Shown: positions 49,624-60,341, numbered from the stretch's first letter. The stretch: 64,000 bases of DNA from Corynebacterium sp. Marseille-P3884 (GCF_017942225.1 NZ_JAGKSD010000007.1:84651-148650), one strand, 5' to 3'. Notes: generated by a model not told the origin, from the sequence alone. Numbers and translations are program-made.

Positions 49624-49652
49624 TGGGGAGAATTCCCCACGACGGAGCGGGA

Positions 49653-50429
49653 CTAGAGCGTCACCCCGCTGAGACGAACATCGATGAGTTCATTGAGGAC
49701 GCCATCGGCTTCTTGAGCGAGTGCGTCGTTTCCGTCAGGCTGCGCCCACTCGGCAAACTCGATCGGAATGTTCTCAAGAATTGCTTGGCGGGCGTGGCCG
49801 TCCGGCCCGTCCTCGACGAGTTCCTTGACGACCTCGGGACGACGCTCCACCCACTCAGCCAACCGACGATCGAGTTCGGGAATCCAGGCTGACCACGGCT
49901 CGGACTTCGCGAGTTCAGCAAGTCGCCCCGTCAATGGCGCCTCGGTGTTGAGCTTCGGATGCACCGTCGAACTCTCACGCGGCAGCCAGTCAGGCCAGTG
50001 CTGCTCGTCTCGCGGATACCATCCGCCCTTCATTTCATCGCGCCACGTGTCGTCGCTCGGCCGGATATCTGCAGCCGACGCCGGCGGCTCGAACGGCGCT
50101 CCGGGATGATCGCCCCAGTACGCACGCGTCGAATGCTCGCGTGTAAAGGTCATGCTGTGGCCGTCAAACTCACCCTGCAACAGAATCCACGCCCCCTTGC
50201 CGGGCCCCGATTCACGCCACCGAGCCTTGCTCGCAGCGCTCCGAAGCGCGGGCTTCACACGCTCCTGATGTTCGGTGCCGTCCGCGTCTGTCCACCATTG
50301 ACGGCTCCAGACGACCGAGTTGCAGAGCGACAAGACACATCGCGCGGAGCTCGCCTCTGCTGGCAACGCTTCACGCCACAGTTCAGCAAACACGGCGTCA
50401 TTGGCGCGCGGATCCTCGTTGACGTCCAC
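49653..50429 (-). CDS. Hypothetical protein
   Basis: About 258 residues, cytosolic and Trp-rich. Features are a beta-rich middle (KGAWILLQGEFDGHSMTFTREHSTRAYWGDHPGAPFEPP), a Trp/Pro segment (WYPRDEQHWPDWLP) and a helical acidic C-terminus (RLAEWVERRPEVVKELVEDGPDGHAR). The arrangement recalls small immunity-type proteins, but I cannot name a family. GTG 50429 is chosen because AGGTGA lies about 11 bases upstream; TTG 50465 would be the longest start. Neighbours are the small frame above and a DNA glycosylase. Confidence 0.65.
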   Translation of the reverse strand: MDVNEDPRANDAVFAELWREALPAEASSARCVLSLCNSVVWSRQWWTDADGTEHQERVKPALRSAASKARWRESGPGKGAWILLQGEFDGHSMTFTREHSTRAYWGDHPGAPFEPPASAADIRPSDDTWRDEMKGGWYPRDEQHWPDWLPRESSTVHPKLNTEAPLTGRLAELAKSEPWSAWIPELDRRLAEWVERRPEVVKELVEDGPDGHARQAILENIPIEFAEWAQPDGNDALAQEADGVLNELIDVRLSGVTL

Positions 50430-50486
50430 ATCGTTTACGCTATCACCTGTGGTGACGCAGCTCAATGGCCATTTTATGGCGGACGG

Positions 50487-51299
50487 CTACTGGCACTCGG
50501 GGCACCAGTACAGCTTTCGGCCCTCGAGCACCTTCGTCTCGATGGGGGTGCCGCACACATAGCAGGGGTCGGTGGCGCGGCGGTAGACGTAGACTTCGCC
50601 GCCGTGATCGTCCTTACGGGGTGGGCGGTCCATCGCCTCGGGCGTGTGCTCGGGGCGGACGGTGTCGATGCGGCCGTGGTCGACGCCGTAAGCCATCAAC
50701 TCGGCCAGGTCGGTCCAGATCGCGTCGAATTGCGCGCGGTCGAGCTGGTTGCCGGGCAGAGCGGGGTCGATCCCCTGCCGGAACAGCACCTCCGCGCGGT
50801 AGATATTGCCCACCCCGGCAAAGAGCTTCTGGTCCATCAGCATCGAACCGATGGTGCGTTTCGAACGGTGGACGCGTTCCCACAGGGCCTCAGGCGGGTC
50901 CAGCTCGACGATCGGATCGAAGCCGGACTTATCGACGATCGCAGCTGCCTCCCCCGGCGTCATCAGCTCGCATTTCTGCGGGCCGCGCAGGTTGGCGGCT
51001 GTCTCTCCGTTGGAGATGTGCAGACGCATCTGGCCCCACTCGTCGGCGGCGGGCTCGAAGCGCAAAGATCCGATCAGCCCGAGGTGGATATAGATCGTGT
51101 GCTCGGGTGCGTCCTGTTCGTGCCCGAAGGAGATGAACAGGTGCTTGCCGTGGGCGGAGGCTTCGAGGAGACGCGTGCCGTCGATAAGCGATGCTTCTGT
51201 TGCGAATCTCCCCTGCGGGCTGGTCACCTCCACCGGGCCCGAGCGGAAGTCCGCGTTGAGCGTGCGGGCGAGGCGGTGGAGAACGTGACCTTCAGGCAT
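50487..51299 (-). CDS. nei: Fpg/Nei family DNA glycosylase
   Basis: A 270-residue base-excision enzyme. It starts MPEGHVLHR with the family P2-E3 catalytic residues, has the H2TH region (DQKLFAGVGNIYRAEVLFRQGIDP) and ends in a zinc finger with four Cys (DPCYVCGTPIETKVLEGRKLYWCPEC). PEGH rather than PELP points to the Nei2-like actinobacterial group, which removes oxidised pyrimidines. Exact substrate is inferred. Confidence 0.92.
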   Translation of the reverse strand: MPEGHVLHRLARTLNADFRSGPVEVTSPQGRFATEASLIDGTRLLEASAHGKHLFISFGHEQDAPEHTIYIHLGLIGSLRFEPAADEWGQMRLHISNGETAANLRGPQKCELMTPGEAAAIVDKSGFDPIVELDPPEALWERVHRSKRTIGSMLMDQKLFAGVGNIYRAEVLFRQGIDPALPGNQLDRAQFDAIWTDLAELMAYGVDHGRIDTVRPEHTPEAMDRPPRKDDHGGEVYVYRRATDPCYVCGTPIETKVLEGRKLYWCPECQ

Positions 51300-51322
51300 T
51301 CCTCCAGGTTACAGGGGATGTT

Positions 51323-51820
51323 TTACTTGGGCTCGACCGGGTTCTCGGAGACGACGACACCGTCGGAATCGGCGTAGACGTACTCGCCCGGCACGAAGTC
51401 GATGCCGCCCAAACGCAGGACGATATTCTCCTTGCCCACGCCGTCCTTCGCGGACTTGCGCGGGTTGGAGCCCAGCGCCTTGCAGCCGAAGTTCATCTTG
51501 GCCACCTCGGCCGAATCGCGGATCGGGCCGTTGATGATCACGCCGGCCCAGCCGTTCTTCACGCCCGCTTCTGCGATCATGTCGCCCATGAGCGCGGTGT
51601 GCATGCTGGCGTGGCCGTCGACGACGAGCACCTTGCCCTCGCCCGGCGAGTTCAGCGTCTTCTTCACAAGGCCGTTGTCCTGGAAGCAGGAAATGGTGTG
51701 GATCTCGCCGCAGAAATCGACGGTGCCGCCGAAATTGCGGAACTGGATATCGCAGCTGCGCACCTCCGTGTCGTGGATATCGGCGATGTCGGCGGTGGGG
51801 ATGAACTGAATGTCGGCCAT
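51323..51820 (-). CDS. rraA: RraA family protein (regulator of ribonuclease activity)
   Basis: A 165-residue RraA-like trimeric protein. [43 protein letters not shown] and [28 protein letters not shown] are family hallmarks. E. coli RraA inhibits RNase E; related proteins have 4-hydroxy-4-methyl-2-oxoglutarate/oxaloacetate decarboxylase activity, so the exact role is open. Confidence 0.92.
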   Translation of the reverse strand: MADIQFIPTADIADIHDTEVRSCDIQFRNFGGTVDFCGEIHTISCFQDNGLVKKTLNSPGEGKVLVVDGHASMHTALMGDMIAEAGVKNGWAGVIINGPIRDSAEVAKMNFGCKALGSNPRKSAKDGVGKENIVLRLGGIDFVPGEYVYADSDGVVVSENPVEPK

Positions 51821-51927
51821 GAGGGTGCTCTTTCGGTTCTACGGTGGTTGACGAGTTCCGAGTTTACGCACTAGAACTAGGGCGAGTTAGTCGAATTCGC
51901 GCCCTATTTGATGGATGGGCTGGCCGT

Positions 51928-52149
51928 TTAGCGCCACGCTGCGCGCATTATTTCTTCATCGGAGAGATCAGCGTGGACACGGGCGGTGCGGGCAGAATCT
52001 TCCGCGGTGATCTTCCTACGCGGAGCTGGCTCTACAGCGTCTTCGATCTTGCGACGCAGGTATTCGTTCCTAGACAGCCCAAGCTCGGCAGCTTCAGAAT
52101 CCAGACGTTTCACGGCAGTGTCCGAAATGCCCCGGATCAAAATGTCCAT
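51928..52149 (-). CDS. Orphan ribbon-helix-helix antitoxin (FitA/VapB-like)
   Basis: A 73-residue protein: MDILIRGISDTAVKRLDSEAAELGLSRNEYLRRKIEDAV is a ribbon-helix-helix antitoxin fold, with a basic-acidic C-terminal tail that would wrap a toxin. ATG 52149 is chosen because GGGAGG lies five bases upstream. No PIN-domain toxin is seen on either side: the 107 bases downstream are noncoding and rraA follows. It may be a solitary antitoxin or repressor. GATATC repeats overlap its promoter. Confidence 0.72.
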   Translation of the reverse strand: MDILIRGISDTAVKRLDSEAAELGLSRNEYLRRKIEDAVEPAPRRKITAEDSARTARVHADLSDEEIMRAAWR

Positions 52150-52167
52150 GATCGCCTCCCTGGTGTC

Positions 52168-52183
52168 TGATATCACGATATCA
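52168..52183 (-). promoter_or_regulatory. Tandem GATATCA boxes upstream of the antitoxin
   Basis: TGATATCA and CGATATCA are adjacent, with an 8-base period, about 20 bases before the antitoxin start. Each GATATC is palindromic. This is a likely site for autorepression by the ribbon-helix-helix protein. Confidence 0.5.
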
Positions 52184-52197
52184 CTCCTAAGGCGACG

Positions 52198-52231
52198 AAA
52201 ACCCGCACTGCGCGGTGACAGTGCGGGTTTG
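52198..52231. terminator. Terminator after aceA
   Basis: AAACCCGCACTG (52199-52210) / CAGTGCGGGTTT (52219-52230), a 12-base-pair stem with an eight-base loop ending in T/A runs on either side, so it can work in both directions. It lies between the aceA stop and the antitoxin promoter. Confidence 0.85.
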
Positions 52232-52249
52232 ATCAGTTCAAGCTAGTGC

Positions 52250-53542
52250 TTAGAACTGGCCCTCCTCGGTGGAGCCCTTCAGAGCGGTGGTGGAGGAGTT
52301 CGGGTCGACGGTGGTGGCGACGCGGTCGAAGTAGCCGGCGCCGACCTCGCGCTGGTGCTTCACAGCGGTGAAGCCGCGCTCGGAAGCAGCCTGGAACTCG
52401 CGGTTCTGCAGGTCGACGAATGCCGGCATGCCCTCGCGAGCGTAGCCGTGAGCCAGGTCGAACATGGAGTAGTTCAGGGCGTGGAAGCCAGCCAGGGTGA
52501 TGAACTGGAACACGAAGCCCATCTTGCCCAGCTCCTTCTGGAACTTGGCGATCTCTTCCTCGTCCAGGTGGGAGGACCAGTTGAAGGACGGGGAGCAGTT
52601 GTAGGCCAGGAGCTGGTCCGGGAACTCTTCGCGGACACCCTCGGCGAACTTCTTAGCCAGCTCGAGGTCCGGAGTACCGGTCTCCATCCAGATCAGGTCG
52701 GCGTACGGAGCGTAGGACTTCGCACGGTCGATGCAGGGCTCGACGCCGTTCTTGACGTAGTAGTAGCCCTCAGCGGAGCGCTCACCGGTCAGGAACTTCG
52801 CGTCGCGCTCGTCGACGTCGGAGGTCAGCAGGGTTGCAGCCTCAGCGTCGGTACGGCCGATGACCACGGTCGGGACGTTGAGAACGTCAGCTGCCAGACG
52901 AGCAGAGGACAGGGTACGGATGTGCTGCTGGGTCGGGATGAGGACCTTGCCGCCCAGGTGGCCACACTTCTTCTCGGAAGCGAGCTGGTCCTCCCAGTGG
53001 GTACCAGCGGCACCAGCCTGGATCATTGCGCGCTGCAGCTCGTAGACGTTCAGAGCGCCACCGAAGCCAGCCTCACCGTCAGCGACGATCGGGACGAGCC
53101 AGTTGTCCACGGAGTCATCGCCCTCGACGCGGGAGATCTGGTCAGCGCGGGTCAGAGCGTTGTTGATGCGACGGACAACGTTCGGCACAGAGTTGGCCGG
53201 GTACAGGGACTGGTCCGGGTAGGTGTTGCCGGAAAGGTTAGCGTCACCAGCGACCTGCCAACCGGAGAGGTAGACAGCCTTCAGGCCAGCGCGAACCTGC
53301 TGTACAGCCTGGTTACCGGTCAGGGCGCCCAGAGCGTGGATGTAAGAACCGTCGCCCTTGGTGATGCCGTCCCAGAGGATCTCAGCGCCGCGACGTGCGA
53401 GGGTCTGCTCCTCGACGACGTTGCCCTGCAGCTCAGCAACCTGCTCTGCGGTGTAGTCGCGGGTTACGCCCTTCCAGCGGGGGTTCTCGTCCCAGTCCTT
53501 CTGGATTTCCTGAGCAGTACGAGCCTGTCCAGTGGTGGTCAT
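52250..53542 (-). CDS. aceA: Isocitrate lyase
   Basis: A 430-residue enzyme cleaving isocitrate to succinate and glyoxylate. The active-site [10 protein letters not shown] begins at residue 191; [12 protein letters not shown] (metal binding) and [14 protein letters not shown] are present. It is divergent from aceB (malate synthase), as in C. glutamicum, where both are controlled by acetate regulators RamA and RamB and by GlxR. Confidence 0.97.
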   Translation of the reverse strand: MTTTGQARTAQEIQKDWDENPRWKGVTRDYTAEQVAELQGNVVEEQTLARRGAEILWDGITKGDGSYIHALGALTGNQAVQQVRAGLKAVYLSGWQVAGDANLSGNTYPDQSLYPANSVPNVVRRINNALTRADQISRVEGDDSVDNWLVPIVADGEAGFGGALNVYELQRAMIQAGAAGTHWEDQLASEKKCGHLGGKVLIPTQQHIRTLSSARLAADVLNVPTVVIGRTDAEAATLLTSDVDERDAKFLTGERSAEGYYYVKNGVEPCIDRAKSYAPYADLIWMETGTPDLELAKKFAEGVREEFPDQLLAYNCSPSFNWSSHLDEEEIAKFQKELGKMGFVFQFITLAGFHALNYSMFDLAHGYAREGMPAFVDLQNREFQAASERGFTAVKHQREVGAGYFDRVATTVDPNSSTTALKGSTEEGQF

Positions 53543-54021
53543 AGTGCTTGTCCCCTTTCATTGGGTGTGTGATAGAAGCCTCTCACTCCAAAAAGTGAAG
53601 TGAGACACGCTCGTGGCGTTCATGCTTAGTATTCCCAAGCGCCACGTGAAACGTCAACAGAAACCCCCGGTTCCGGTTGTGGAGGGGGTGAGTTGACTAG
53701 CGGACATGAGCCTCGCACATGGCGAAAATCCCCCCAAACGGGATAGGTGCCTGAAAGGAAAAAGCACTAAGTGCTGCGTGAATGATCGGTTGAATTCAAA
53801 ACAATGCGTCCAGCGGAGCGGACATGGCCGGGCATCCGGATTCACAATTTCGGGGGTAGTTATAGGGTCATCGAAATAGAAAGTTAACCGCCGGTGACAA
53901 CAATCACTTAATCTTGAGAACAATGCTTACCTAACACCGCAGAGGCAATGTGGTGTCGGGCGCACTAAGGCACCTTTAGACTGGTGCCATACATTTCAAC
54001 TGGCTGAAAGGATCTCATTCG
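53543..54021. promoter_or_regulatory. Divergent aceA-aceB control region
   Basis: 479 bases without a credible gene (a 90-residue frame at 53654-53923 has no support). By analogy with C. glutamicum it should hold RamA, RamB and GlxR sites. Runs compatible with RamA boxes are seen at 53664-53668 (CCCCC), 53684-53688 (GGGGG), 53730-53735 (CCCCCC) and 53852-53856 (GGGGG). No complete GlxR (TGTGA-N6-TCACA) or RamB (AAAGTTTGCAAA) site was found by eye. Confidence 0.6.
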
Positions 54022-56226
54022 ATGACTACGCCGCAATTTGAGGATCGCACGGAGCGTGTTGAAGCAGCTGGTCTTCAGGTCGAACGCCCGCTCTACGATT
54101 TTGTGACGGAGCAGCTTCTGCCGGAGATCAACATCGAGGCCGAGAAGTTCTGGGCCGACGCTGCGACGTACTTCGCGGACCTGGCCCCGAAGAACAAGGC
54201 GCTGCTCGCCCGCCGCGACGAACTGCAGCAGCAGCTGGACGAGCACTACCGCAACAACCCGGGCCAGCCGGATCCGGCACAGCACGAGGAGTACCTGCGT
54301 TCCATCGGTTACCTGGTGGATCAGCCGACGGACGGCGCGATCCGCACCGAGAATGTCGACGAGGAATTCGCCAACGTCGCCGGCCCGCAGCTGGTGGTGC
54401 CCATCACCAACGCCCGTTTCGCCATCAACGCCGCGAATGCTCGTTACGGTTCGCTGTACGACGCGCTGTACGGCACCGATGTCATCCCGACCGACGACGG
54501 CGCTGAGCCGGGCAAGGGATACAACCCAGTCCGCGGCGAGCGCGTGATCGAGTGGGCGCGCACCTTCCTGGACGAGGCAGTGCCGCTCGAGGGAGCATCC
54601 CACGCGGACGTCGACTCTTACGAGATCACCGAGGACGGCGACCTGAAGATCATCGCTGGCGGCAACGAGGTCGCGCTGGCAAACCCGGAGGCGTACCTCG
54701 GCTACCAGGGTGAGAAGAACGATCCTTCGGGCATCGTCCTGCGCAACAATAACCTGCACCTGATCATCCAGATCGACCGTGAGCACCCGGTGGGCAAGAC
54801 CGACCGCGCTGGTGTTGCTGACGTTCTGCTCGAGTCCGCTGTGACCGCGATCATGGACTTTGAGGACTCCGTTGCAATTGTTGACGGCACGGACAAGGCT
54901 GCCGCGTACGCCACCTGGTTCGGCCTCAACAAGGGCGATATCTCCGAGACCGTGACCAAGGGCGGCAAGACCTTTGAACGCACCCAGGCAGACGACATCA
55001 CGTTCACCACGAAGGATGGCGCTGAAGAATCGCTGCACGGCCGCGTCATGATGCTGTGCCGCAATGTCGGTCACCTGATGACCAACCCGGCGATCCTGCT
55101 CGACGGTGAGGAGGTGCCGGAGGGTTTGCTTGACGGCCTGATCACCGTTGCTGCTGCACTCCCGGGGCTGCGCGAGGACAATCCGCACCGCAACTCCCGC
55201 GTTGGCTCTGTCTACGTGGTGAAGCCGAAGCAGCATGGCCCAGACGAGGTTGCATTCACCAACGAGATCTTCGACCGCGTCGAGGAGATCCTCGGCCTGC
55301 CGAAGAACACGGTGAAGGTGGGCGTCATGGACGAGGAGCTCCGCACCTCGGTCAACCTGGACGCCTGCATCATGGAGGCAGCCGAGCGCCTCGTGTTCAT
55401 CAACACCGGCTTCCTGGACCGTACCGGCGATGAGATCCATACCTCCATGCAGGCTGGCCCGATGGTGCGCAAGGCAGATATGCAGACCGCGCCGTGGAAG
55501 CAGGCGTACGAGGACCACAACGTCGATGCTGGTCTTGCACACGGCCTGCCGGGTCGCGCACAGATCGGTAAGGGCATGTGGGCAGAGACCGACCACATGG
55601 CTGCTCTGCTGGAAAAGAAGATCGGTCAGCCGCGTGAGGGCGCGAACACCGCTTGGGTTCCGTCCCCGACCGGTGCGACCCTGCACGCCACCCACTACCA
55701 CCAGGTGGATGTCCACGAGGTGCAGGACGAGCTGCGTGCCGCTGGCCGCCGCGACTCCTTGAAGGACCTGCTCACCGTCCCGGTCAACACCGCCGGCGAC
55801 AACTGGTCCGACGAGGAAAAGGCCGAGGAGCTGGACAACAACTGCCAGTCGATCCTGGGCTACGTGGTCCGCTGGGTCGAGCAGGGCGTTGGCTGCTCGA
55901 AGGTGCCGGATATCCACGACGTTGACTTGATGGAGGACCGCGCTACCCTGCGCATTTCCTCCCAGATCCTGGCTAACTGGATCCTGCACGGCGTGGTCAC
56001 CGAAGAGCAGGTGCTCGACTCGCTCGAGCGCATGGCAGTCAAGGTCGACGAGCAGAATGCCGGCGACCCGAACTACCGTCCGATGGCGAAGGATTACGAC
56101 GCATCTATCGGCTTCCAGGCGGCAAAGGACCTCATCCTCAAGGGCACTGAGTCCCCGTCCGGTTACACCGAGCCGATCCTGCACGCGAAGCGCCGCGAGT
56201 TCAAGGCAGCTAACGGCATCGCTTAA
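54022..56226 (+). CDS. aceB: Malate synthase G
   Basis: A 734-residue enzyme joining glyoxylate and acetyl-Co[40 protein letters not shown] and [45 protein letters not shown] are the malate synthase G core. AGGAT lies just upstream of the ATG. Partner of the divergent aceA in the glyoxylate shunt. Confidence 0.97.
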   Translation: MTTPQFEDRTERVEAAGLQVERPLYDFVTEQLLPEINIEAEKFWADAATYFADLAPKNKALLARRDELQQQLDEHYRNNPGQPDPAQHEEYLRSIGYLVDQPTDGAIRTENVDEEFANVAGPQLVVPITNARFAINAANARYGSLYDALYGTDVIPTDDGAEPGKGYNPVRGERVIEWARTFLDEAVPLEGASHADVDSYEITEDGDLKIIAGGNEVALANPEAYLGYQGEKNDPSGIVLRNNNLHLIIQIDREHPVGKTDRAGVADVLLESAVTAIMDFEDSVAIVDGTDKAAAYATWFGLNKGDISETVTKGGKTFERTQADDITFTTKDGAEESLHGRVMMLCRNVGHLMTNPAILLDGEEVPEGLLDGLITVAAALPGLREDNPHRNSRVGSVYVVKPKQHGPDEVAFTNEIFDRVEEILGLPKNTVKVGVMDEELRTSVNLDACIMEAAERLVFINTGFLDRTGDEIHTSMQAGPMVRKADMQTAPWKQAYEDHNVDAGLAHGLPGRAQIGKGMWAETDHMAALLEKKIGQPREGANTAWVPSPTGATLHATHYHQVDVHEVQDELRAAGRRDSLKDLLTVPVNTAGDNWSDEEKAEELDNNCQSILGYVVRWVEQGVGCSKVPDIHDVDLMEDRATLRISSQILANWILHGVVTEEQVLDSLERMAVKVDEQNAGDPNYRPMAKDYDASIGFQAAKDLILKGTESPSGYTEPILHAKRREFKAANGIA

Positions 56227-56247
56227 CAGCACGAACCGCTGCACGTA

Positions 56248-56283
56248 GAAGCGCATCATGCCCGCTTGGGCGTGGTGCGCTTC
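56248..56283 (+). terminator. Terminator after aceB
   Basis: An imperfect stem of about 16 pairs: GAAGCGCA at 56248 pairs with TGCGCTTC ending at 56283, with further G-U and Watson-Crick pairs inward and a GCTT loop. It lies 22 bases after the aceB stop. Confidence 0.75.
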
Positions 56284-56345
56284 ACCTATGCAGGCCTGCG
56301 CGCGTATTCTCGCTAGGGATCGACGCGAAGGAGATAGCCGGGAAG

Positions 56346-57839
56346 ATGGTGTACCAAATCGGTTTCGACCGCGGGAAATACATCGACATGCAGTCGGAGC
56401 ATATCTCGGAGCGTCGAAAAGCAATCGGCGGGAAGCTCTACCTCGAGATGGGCGGCAAGCTTTTCGACGACCACCATGCCTCCCGCGTGCTGCCCGGCTT
56501 CACGCCCGACAATAAGATCGCGATGCTCGAGCGCATCAAGGACGAGATCGAGATCATCGTGTGCGTCGGTGCGGGAGACCTCGTGCGGCAGAAGGTCCGC
56601 GCGGACCTGGGCATCACGTACGAAGACGAGGTTTTGAGGCTTATCGACGTTTTCCGTGAACGCGGATTCCTCGTCGACAATGTGGTGATCACGCAGTACG
56701 AGAGCGGAACTGAGCAGGCAGATGCATTCCGGGACAAGCTGGAGCGCCTCGGTGTGACAGTGAGCCTGCACCACATCATTCCGGGATATCCGAACGATAT
56801 TTCGCGGATCGTCTCCGAGGACGGCTTCGGCCGCAACGACTACGTCGAGACGTCCCGCGACGTGGTGGTGATGACCGCGCCGGGCCCGGGCTCCGGCAAG
56901 CTGGCGACGTGTCTCAGCCAGGTCTACCTGGATAATCAGCGTGGAATTGCAGCTGGCTACGCCAAATTCGAGACCTTCCCGATCTGGAATCTGCCGCTGT
57001 CCCACCCGGTGAATCTGGCGTACGAGGCGGCGACGGTGGATTTGGACGATATCAACGTCATTGACCAGTACCACCTAGCGGCTTATGGCGAGCAGGTCTC
57101 ATCCTACAACCGCGATATCGAGGTCTTCCCACTGCTCAAGGCGCTGCTGCGTGAGGCGACTGGTTCTGAGCCGTACCACTCGCCCACCGATATGGGCGTG
57201 AATATGGCGGGGCACTGCATTTCTGATGACGATGCCTGCCGTTATGCCGCGAACCAGGAGATCATCCGCCGCTTTTTGGCTGCGCAAGTGGATGCGCGCC
57301 GGGGCGATGTCGACCCGGCAGTGCCCGACCGTGCGGCGAATGTCATGCGCAAGGCGGGAATCTCCGTCGCTGACCGTCCGGTGGTCGCTCCGGCGCTCGC
57401 TGTGGCGGAAAAGACGGGCAATCCGGGTGCGGCGCTCGAGCTGCCCGACGGCGAGATCGTCACGGGCAAGACCTCGGATCTGCTCGGGCCGTCGGCGGCT
57501 GTGCTGCTCAACGCCTTGAAGAAGCTCGCGGGCATTGACGACGGCATTCACCTTCTCTCCCCCGATTCCATCGAGCCGATCCAGACGCTGAAGACCCGCT
57601 ACCTGGGTTCGCGCAACCCCCGCCTGCACACCGACGAGGTGCTCATCGCCCTGTCCGCGTCGGCGAATTCCGACGAGAATGCGCGCCTCGCCCTGGAGCA
57701 GCTCCAGTCCTTGCGCGGCTGCGACGCGCACATCACCACGATTCTGGGTTCGGTGGACGAGGGCATTTTCCGCAACCTCGGCGTGCTGGCCACCACCGAG
57801 CCGCAGTACTGGCGTAAGGCGTTGTACCACCGGCGGTAG
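56346..57839 (+). CDS. DUF1846 family protein
   Basis: A 497-residue conserved cytosolic protein. [51 protein letters not shown] is the family start, and [23 protein letters not shown] contains a P-loop-like nucleotide site. Structures of the family look like nucleotide-dependent enzymes; the reaction is unknown. Alone on its transcript, with trhO 11 bases downstream. Confidence 0.87.
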   Translation: MVYQIGFDRGKYIDMQSEHISERRKAIGGKLYLEMGGKLFDDHHASRVLPGFTPDNKIAMLERIKDEIEIIVCVGAGDLVRQKVRADLGITYEDEVLRLIDVFRERGFLVDNVVITQYESGTEQADAFRDKLERLGVTVSLHHIIPGYPNDISRIVSEDGFGRNDYVETSRDVVVMTAPGPGSGKLATCLSQVYLDNQRGIAAGYAKFETFPIWNLPLSHPVNLAYEAATVDLDDINVIDQYHLAAYGEQVSSYNRDIEVFPLLKALLREATGSEPYHSPTDMGVNMAGHCISDDDACRYAANQEIIRRFLAAQVDARRGDVDPAVPDRAANVMRKAGISVADRPVVAPALAVAEKTGNPGAALELPDGEIVTGKTSDLLGPSAAVLLNALKKLAGIDDGIHLLSPDSIEPIQTLKTRYLGSRNPRLHTDEVLIALSASANSDENARLALEQLQSLRGCDAHITTILGSVDEGIFRNLGVLATTEPQYWRKALYHRR

Positions 57840-57850
57840 ACTGGGGCATC

Positions 57851-58726
57851 ATGCCCAGCAAAATCCTGCTCTACTACCAGTTCCGCCCGATCCCGGACCC
57901 CGAAGCGATCCGTTTGTGGCAGCGCGATCTGTGCGAGGGGCTGGGGCTCAACGGCCGCATCATCATCTCCCCTGACGGCATCAACGGCACCGTCGGCGGC
58001 GACATGGACGCCTGCAAGGCGTACGTGCGCAAAACGAAAGAATACTTCCGCGGCATCGAGTTCAAGTGGTCCGAAGGCGGGGCCGAGGACTTCCCGAAAC
58101 TCAGCGTGAAGGTGCGCGACGAGATCGTCTCTTTCGGCACGCCGGAAGAATTGCGTGTCGACGACCGCGGTGTCGTCGGCGGCGGCACCCACCTTTCGCC
58201 GGAACAGGTCAATGAGTTGGCGTCCTCCCGCGACGATGTGGTCTTCTTTGACGGACGCAATGCCTATGAAGCAGAGATCGGCAAATTCAAGAATGCCGTT
58301 GTCCCGGATGTGAATACCACCCACGATTTCATTGCGGAGCTCGAGTCCGGAAAATACGACTGGATGAAAGACAAGCCCGTCATCTCCTACTGCACCGGCG
58401 GCATCCGCTGTGAGATCCTCTCCTCACTGATGATCAACCGCGGTTTCGAGGAGGTCTACCAGATCGACGGTGGCATCGTCCGCTACGGCGAGAAATTCGG
58501 GAACCAGGGCCTGTGGGAAGGCTCGCTGTATGTCTTCGATAAGCGCATGCACACCGAATTCGGCCCGGAGGACGACGAGGATTTCGTCCAAGTCGGTCAT
58601 TGCGCACACTGCGGCGAAGCGTCGAACCAGCACTACAACTGCGCGAATGAGCCGCATTGCAGGCAGCAGTACGTCAGCTGCGAGACGTGCCGGGAAAAGA
58701 ATCCGTACTGCCCGGCGTGCAGTTAG
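57851..58726 (+). CDS. trhO: tRNA uridine(34) hydroxylase TrhO (rhodanese-related)
   Basis: A 291-residue YceA/TrhO protein. The N-terminal domain ([25 protein letters not shown]) is followed by a rhodanese domain with active-site C181 in [10 protein letters not shown], then a Cys-rich zinc-binding-like end ([30 protein letters not shown]). It makes ho5U34 in tRNA with molecular oxygen. Confidence 0.9.
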   Translation: MPSKILLYYQFRPIPDPEAIRLWQRDLCEGLGLNGRIIISPDGINGTVGGDMDACKAYVRKTKEYFRGIEFKWSEGGAEDFPKLSVKVRDEIVSFGTPEELRVDDRGVVGGGTHLSPEQVNELASSRDDVVFFDGRNAYEAEIGKFKNAVVPDVNTTHDFIAELESGKYDWMKDKPVISYCTGGIRCEILSSLMINRGFEEVYQIDGGIVRYGEKFGNQGLWEGSLYVFDKRMHTEFGPEDDEDFVQVGHCAHCGEASNQHYNCANEPHCRQQYVSCETCREKNPYCPACS

Positions 58727-58732
58727 GAAGTT

Positions 58733-59263
58733 TTAGCTGACACTGTCTTGGGCGAGAATGCCGACGGTGAGGATCAGCCACGCCATCGTGAAGGGCACGA
58801 TCGGGATCCAGAACACGCCCATCCACGGCACCCATCGCTCATAGCGGTTGAGCTTGCGCACCATGATCACGGCGCATGCCAGCAGTGCCATGACCGGCGG
58901 GATCGAGGAGAGAACCGCCCACGCAGTGCGCCAGCCGGAACTGCACAGCCACGTCGCCTCCCCTGCATCGCACAGCGGGCCGCCGGCAAGGCGCGCCACG
59001 AGGGCGAGCGCACCGCCGAAGAGCAGTGTGACCAGCACTGTGGCCACGGCGAAGACGATTGCCTGGCGCGTAGAAGCCCGGTTGCGTTCGTTCACCTCGA
59101 CCGGGTCCGGTTGGTCGGCGAGCTCGTCGAAATCGCGCGGTTCCGGCCGCACCTTGTTGTAGTAGTCGGCCGCCCCGTGAAGGTCGTTCTCCGGGTGCTC
59201 TGGAGTGTCCCGGCGCAGACCGGCGTGCGGATTCTCGTGTGGTCGCGGTGTGCTGGTGGACAT
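58733..59263 (-). CDS. Hypothetical membrane protein
   Basis: A 176-residue protein: a polar N-terminus (1-65, including DLHGAADYYNKVRPEPRDFDELAD), then three helices (QAIVFAVATVLVTLLFGGALALVARL; WRTAWAVLSSIPPVMALLACAVIMV; WVPWMGVFWIPIVPFTMAWLILTVGIL). Two Cys in an outward loop (GPLCDAGEATWLCSSGW) may form a disulfide. Conserved in corynebacteria as far as I can tell; function unknown. Confidence 0.72.
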   Translation of the reverse strand: MSTSTPRPHENPHAGLRRDTPEHPENDLHGAADYYNKVRPEPRDFDELADQPDPVEVNERNRASTRQAIVFAVATVLVTLLFGGALALVARLAGGPLCDAGEATWLCSSGWRTAWAVLSSIPPVMALLACAVIMVRKLNRYERWVPWMGVFWIPIVPFTMAWLILTVGILAQDSVS

Positions 59264-59288
59264 GCCCGTCAGTGTAGTCCCGAGAAAA

Positions 59289-60245
59289 TCACGGGAAAAT
59301 GACCACGGGCACGGGAGCGTGGGTGAGGAAGTCCTCTGTGCGCGGATTGGTCAGCACACGTGCCCGCTCGGTGGGCTGGGAGTCGAGGAAGAGAATGTCG
59401 CCCTTCTTCCACTTTTGGGAATTCACCACGGCTTTCCATCCGTCGCCGGCGCTGACGGAGGTGTCCACCTCAAAATTCTTCGGCTCCGGAATGCCGAGCT
59501 GTGTGGCGGTGTCACTGACACAGTCGCGGGCGCGGTCGAGCAGGGCGAGGGAGGATTCATTCCATTCGTCGATAAGCGGTGCGTGCGCGGTGAATTCCGC
59601 TTCGTGCTTGTACGTCTGGCGCGGGGAGAATGCCATGATGCGCAGGTCGACGTCGAGGAGCATGGCTACCAACGCCGCGACCTTGATGCCGCGGGCGGAC
59701 GCGTCCTTGTGCTCGTCGAGGAATGCGTAATTGACGCGGGTAATGCCCTTTTTCGAGAGTTTGACAGCGCGCGGTGCGAGACCGACGGAGATCGGTGAGT
59801 AATGCATCATTGCGTCCGCGGTAGACGTGGCCAAGAAACGGCCCTTCTTCGCCTTCGACTTCGAGCCGAGCAAAATGAGATCGGCCTTGAAACTCTTCGC
59901 TTCCGCGGAGATCAGCTCGTGGCGGGGACTTCCGTCCCGGAAGACTGCCCACTGATCGTCCCAGGCTTCGCGCGGAACCTGCTGTTTGAGTGCGTGCCGG
60001 ATATCGCCGACGCGCTTGTCTTCAGTGTGCTTGCGCCACTTCTTGTATTTCTTGCTGTTCTTGCCGCGCAGCGACGACCACGGGGCGGTGCTGATGACGC
60101 GGATCGTGCATTTCGCGGTGCGCGCGAGCCAGGCCGCGAATTCGATGGCCTCTTCCCCCGACTGGTCCCAGCCGACGAGGATGCGCAAAGGACGCTCCTC
60201 ACCGACGTGCAGGAGGAGCTCAGGAGTGAGGGGGTAAATGTCCAT
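59289..60245 (-). CDS. Universal stress protein, tandem-domain UspA
   Basis: A 318-residue protein with two Usp-like domains. RILVGWDQSGEEAIEFAAWLARTAKCTIRVISTA opens the first; SFKADLILLGSKSKAKKGRFLATSTADAMMHYSPISVGL carries the G-x(2)-G-x(9)-G-like ATP site; the second domain (ITRVNYAFLDEHKDASARGIKVAAL) ends THAPVPVVIFP. Such proteins respond to starvation or hypoxia. Confidence 0.88.
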   Translation of the reverse strand: MDIYPLTPELLLHVGEERPLRILVGWDQSGEEAIEFAAWLARTAKCTIRVISTAPWSSLRGKNSKKYKKWRKHTEDKRVGDIRHALKQQVPREAWDDQWAVFRDGSPRHELISAEAKSFKADLILLGSKSKAKKGRFLATSTADAMMHYSPISVGLAPRAVKLSKKGITRVNYAFLDEHKDASARGIKVAALVAMLLDVDLRIMAFSPRQTYKHEAEFTAHAPLIDEWNESSLALLDRARDCVSDTATQLGIPEPKNFEVDTSVSAGDGWKAVVNSQKWKKGDILFLDSQPTERARVLTNPRTEDFLTHAPVPVVIFP

Positions 60246-60315
60246 GTAGCGCAGGCGTTAATGTAAGACCAACAACGCCTTAACTTTATATGTCCCCCCA
60301 CTGTGCAGACAATTC

Positions 60316-60336
60316 ACCCCTGCTGCGAGCAGGGGT
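60316..60336 (-). terminator. Terminator after marR
   Basis: ACCCCTGCT-GCG-AGCAGGGGT, nine pairs with a three-base loop, five bases past the marR stop on the minus strand. The T-run is weak. Confidence 0.65.
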
Positions 60337-60341
60337 TCGCG

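Noticed and set aside
51821..51927. A PIN-domain toxin next to the antitoxin
   Set aside because: Only 107 bases lie between antitoxin and rraA and no frame of toxin size is present.
53643..53652. CACGTGAAAC as a fifth parS
   Set aside because: Only the right half matches; the left half is GCGC, not TGTTT, so it is not a parS palindrome.
53654..53923. 90-residue reading frame between aceA and aceB
   Set aside because: No ribosome site, odd composition, lies in a known divergent control region.
58549..58557. Extra copy of the 11-mer (TCGATAAGC, in trhO)
   Set aside because: Lacks the first CG of CGTCGATAAGC; counted as a near miss only.
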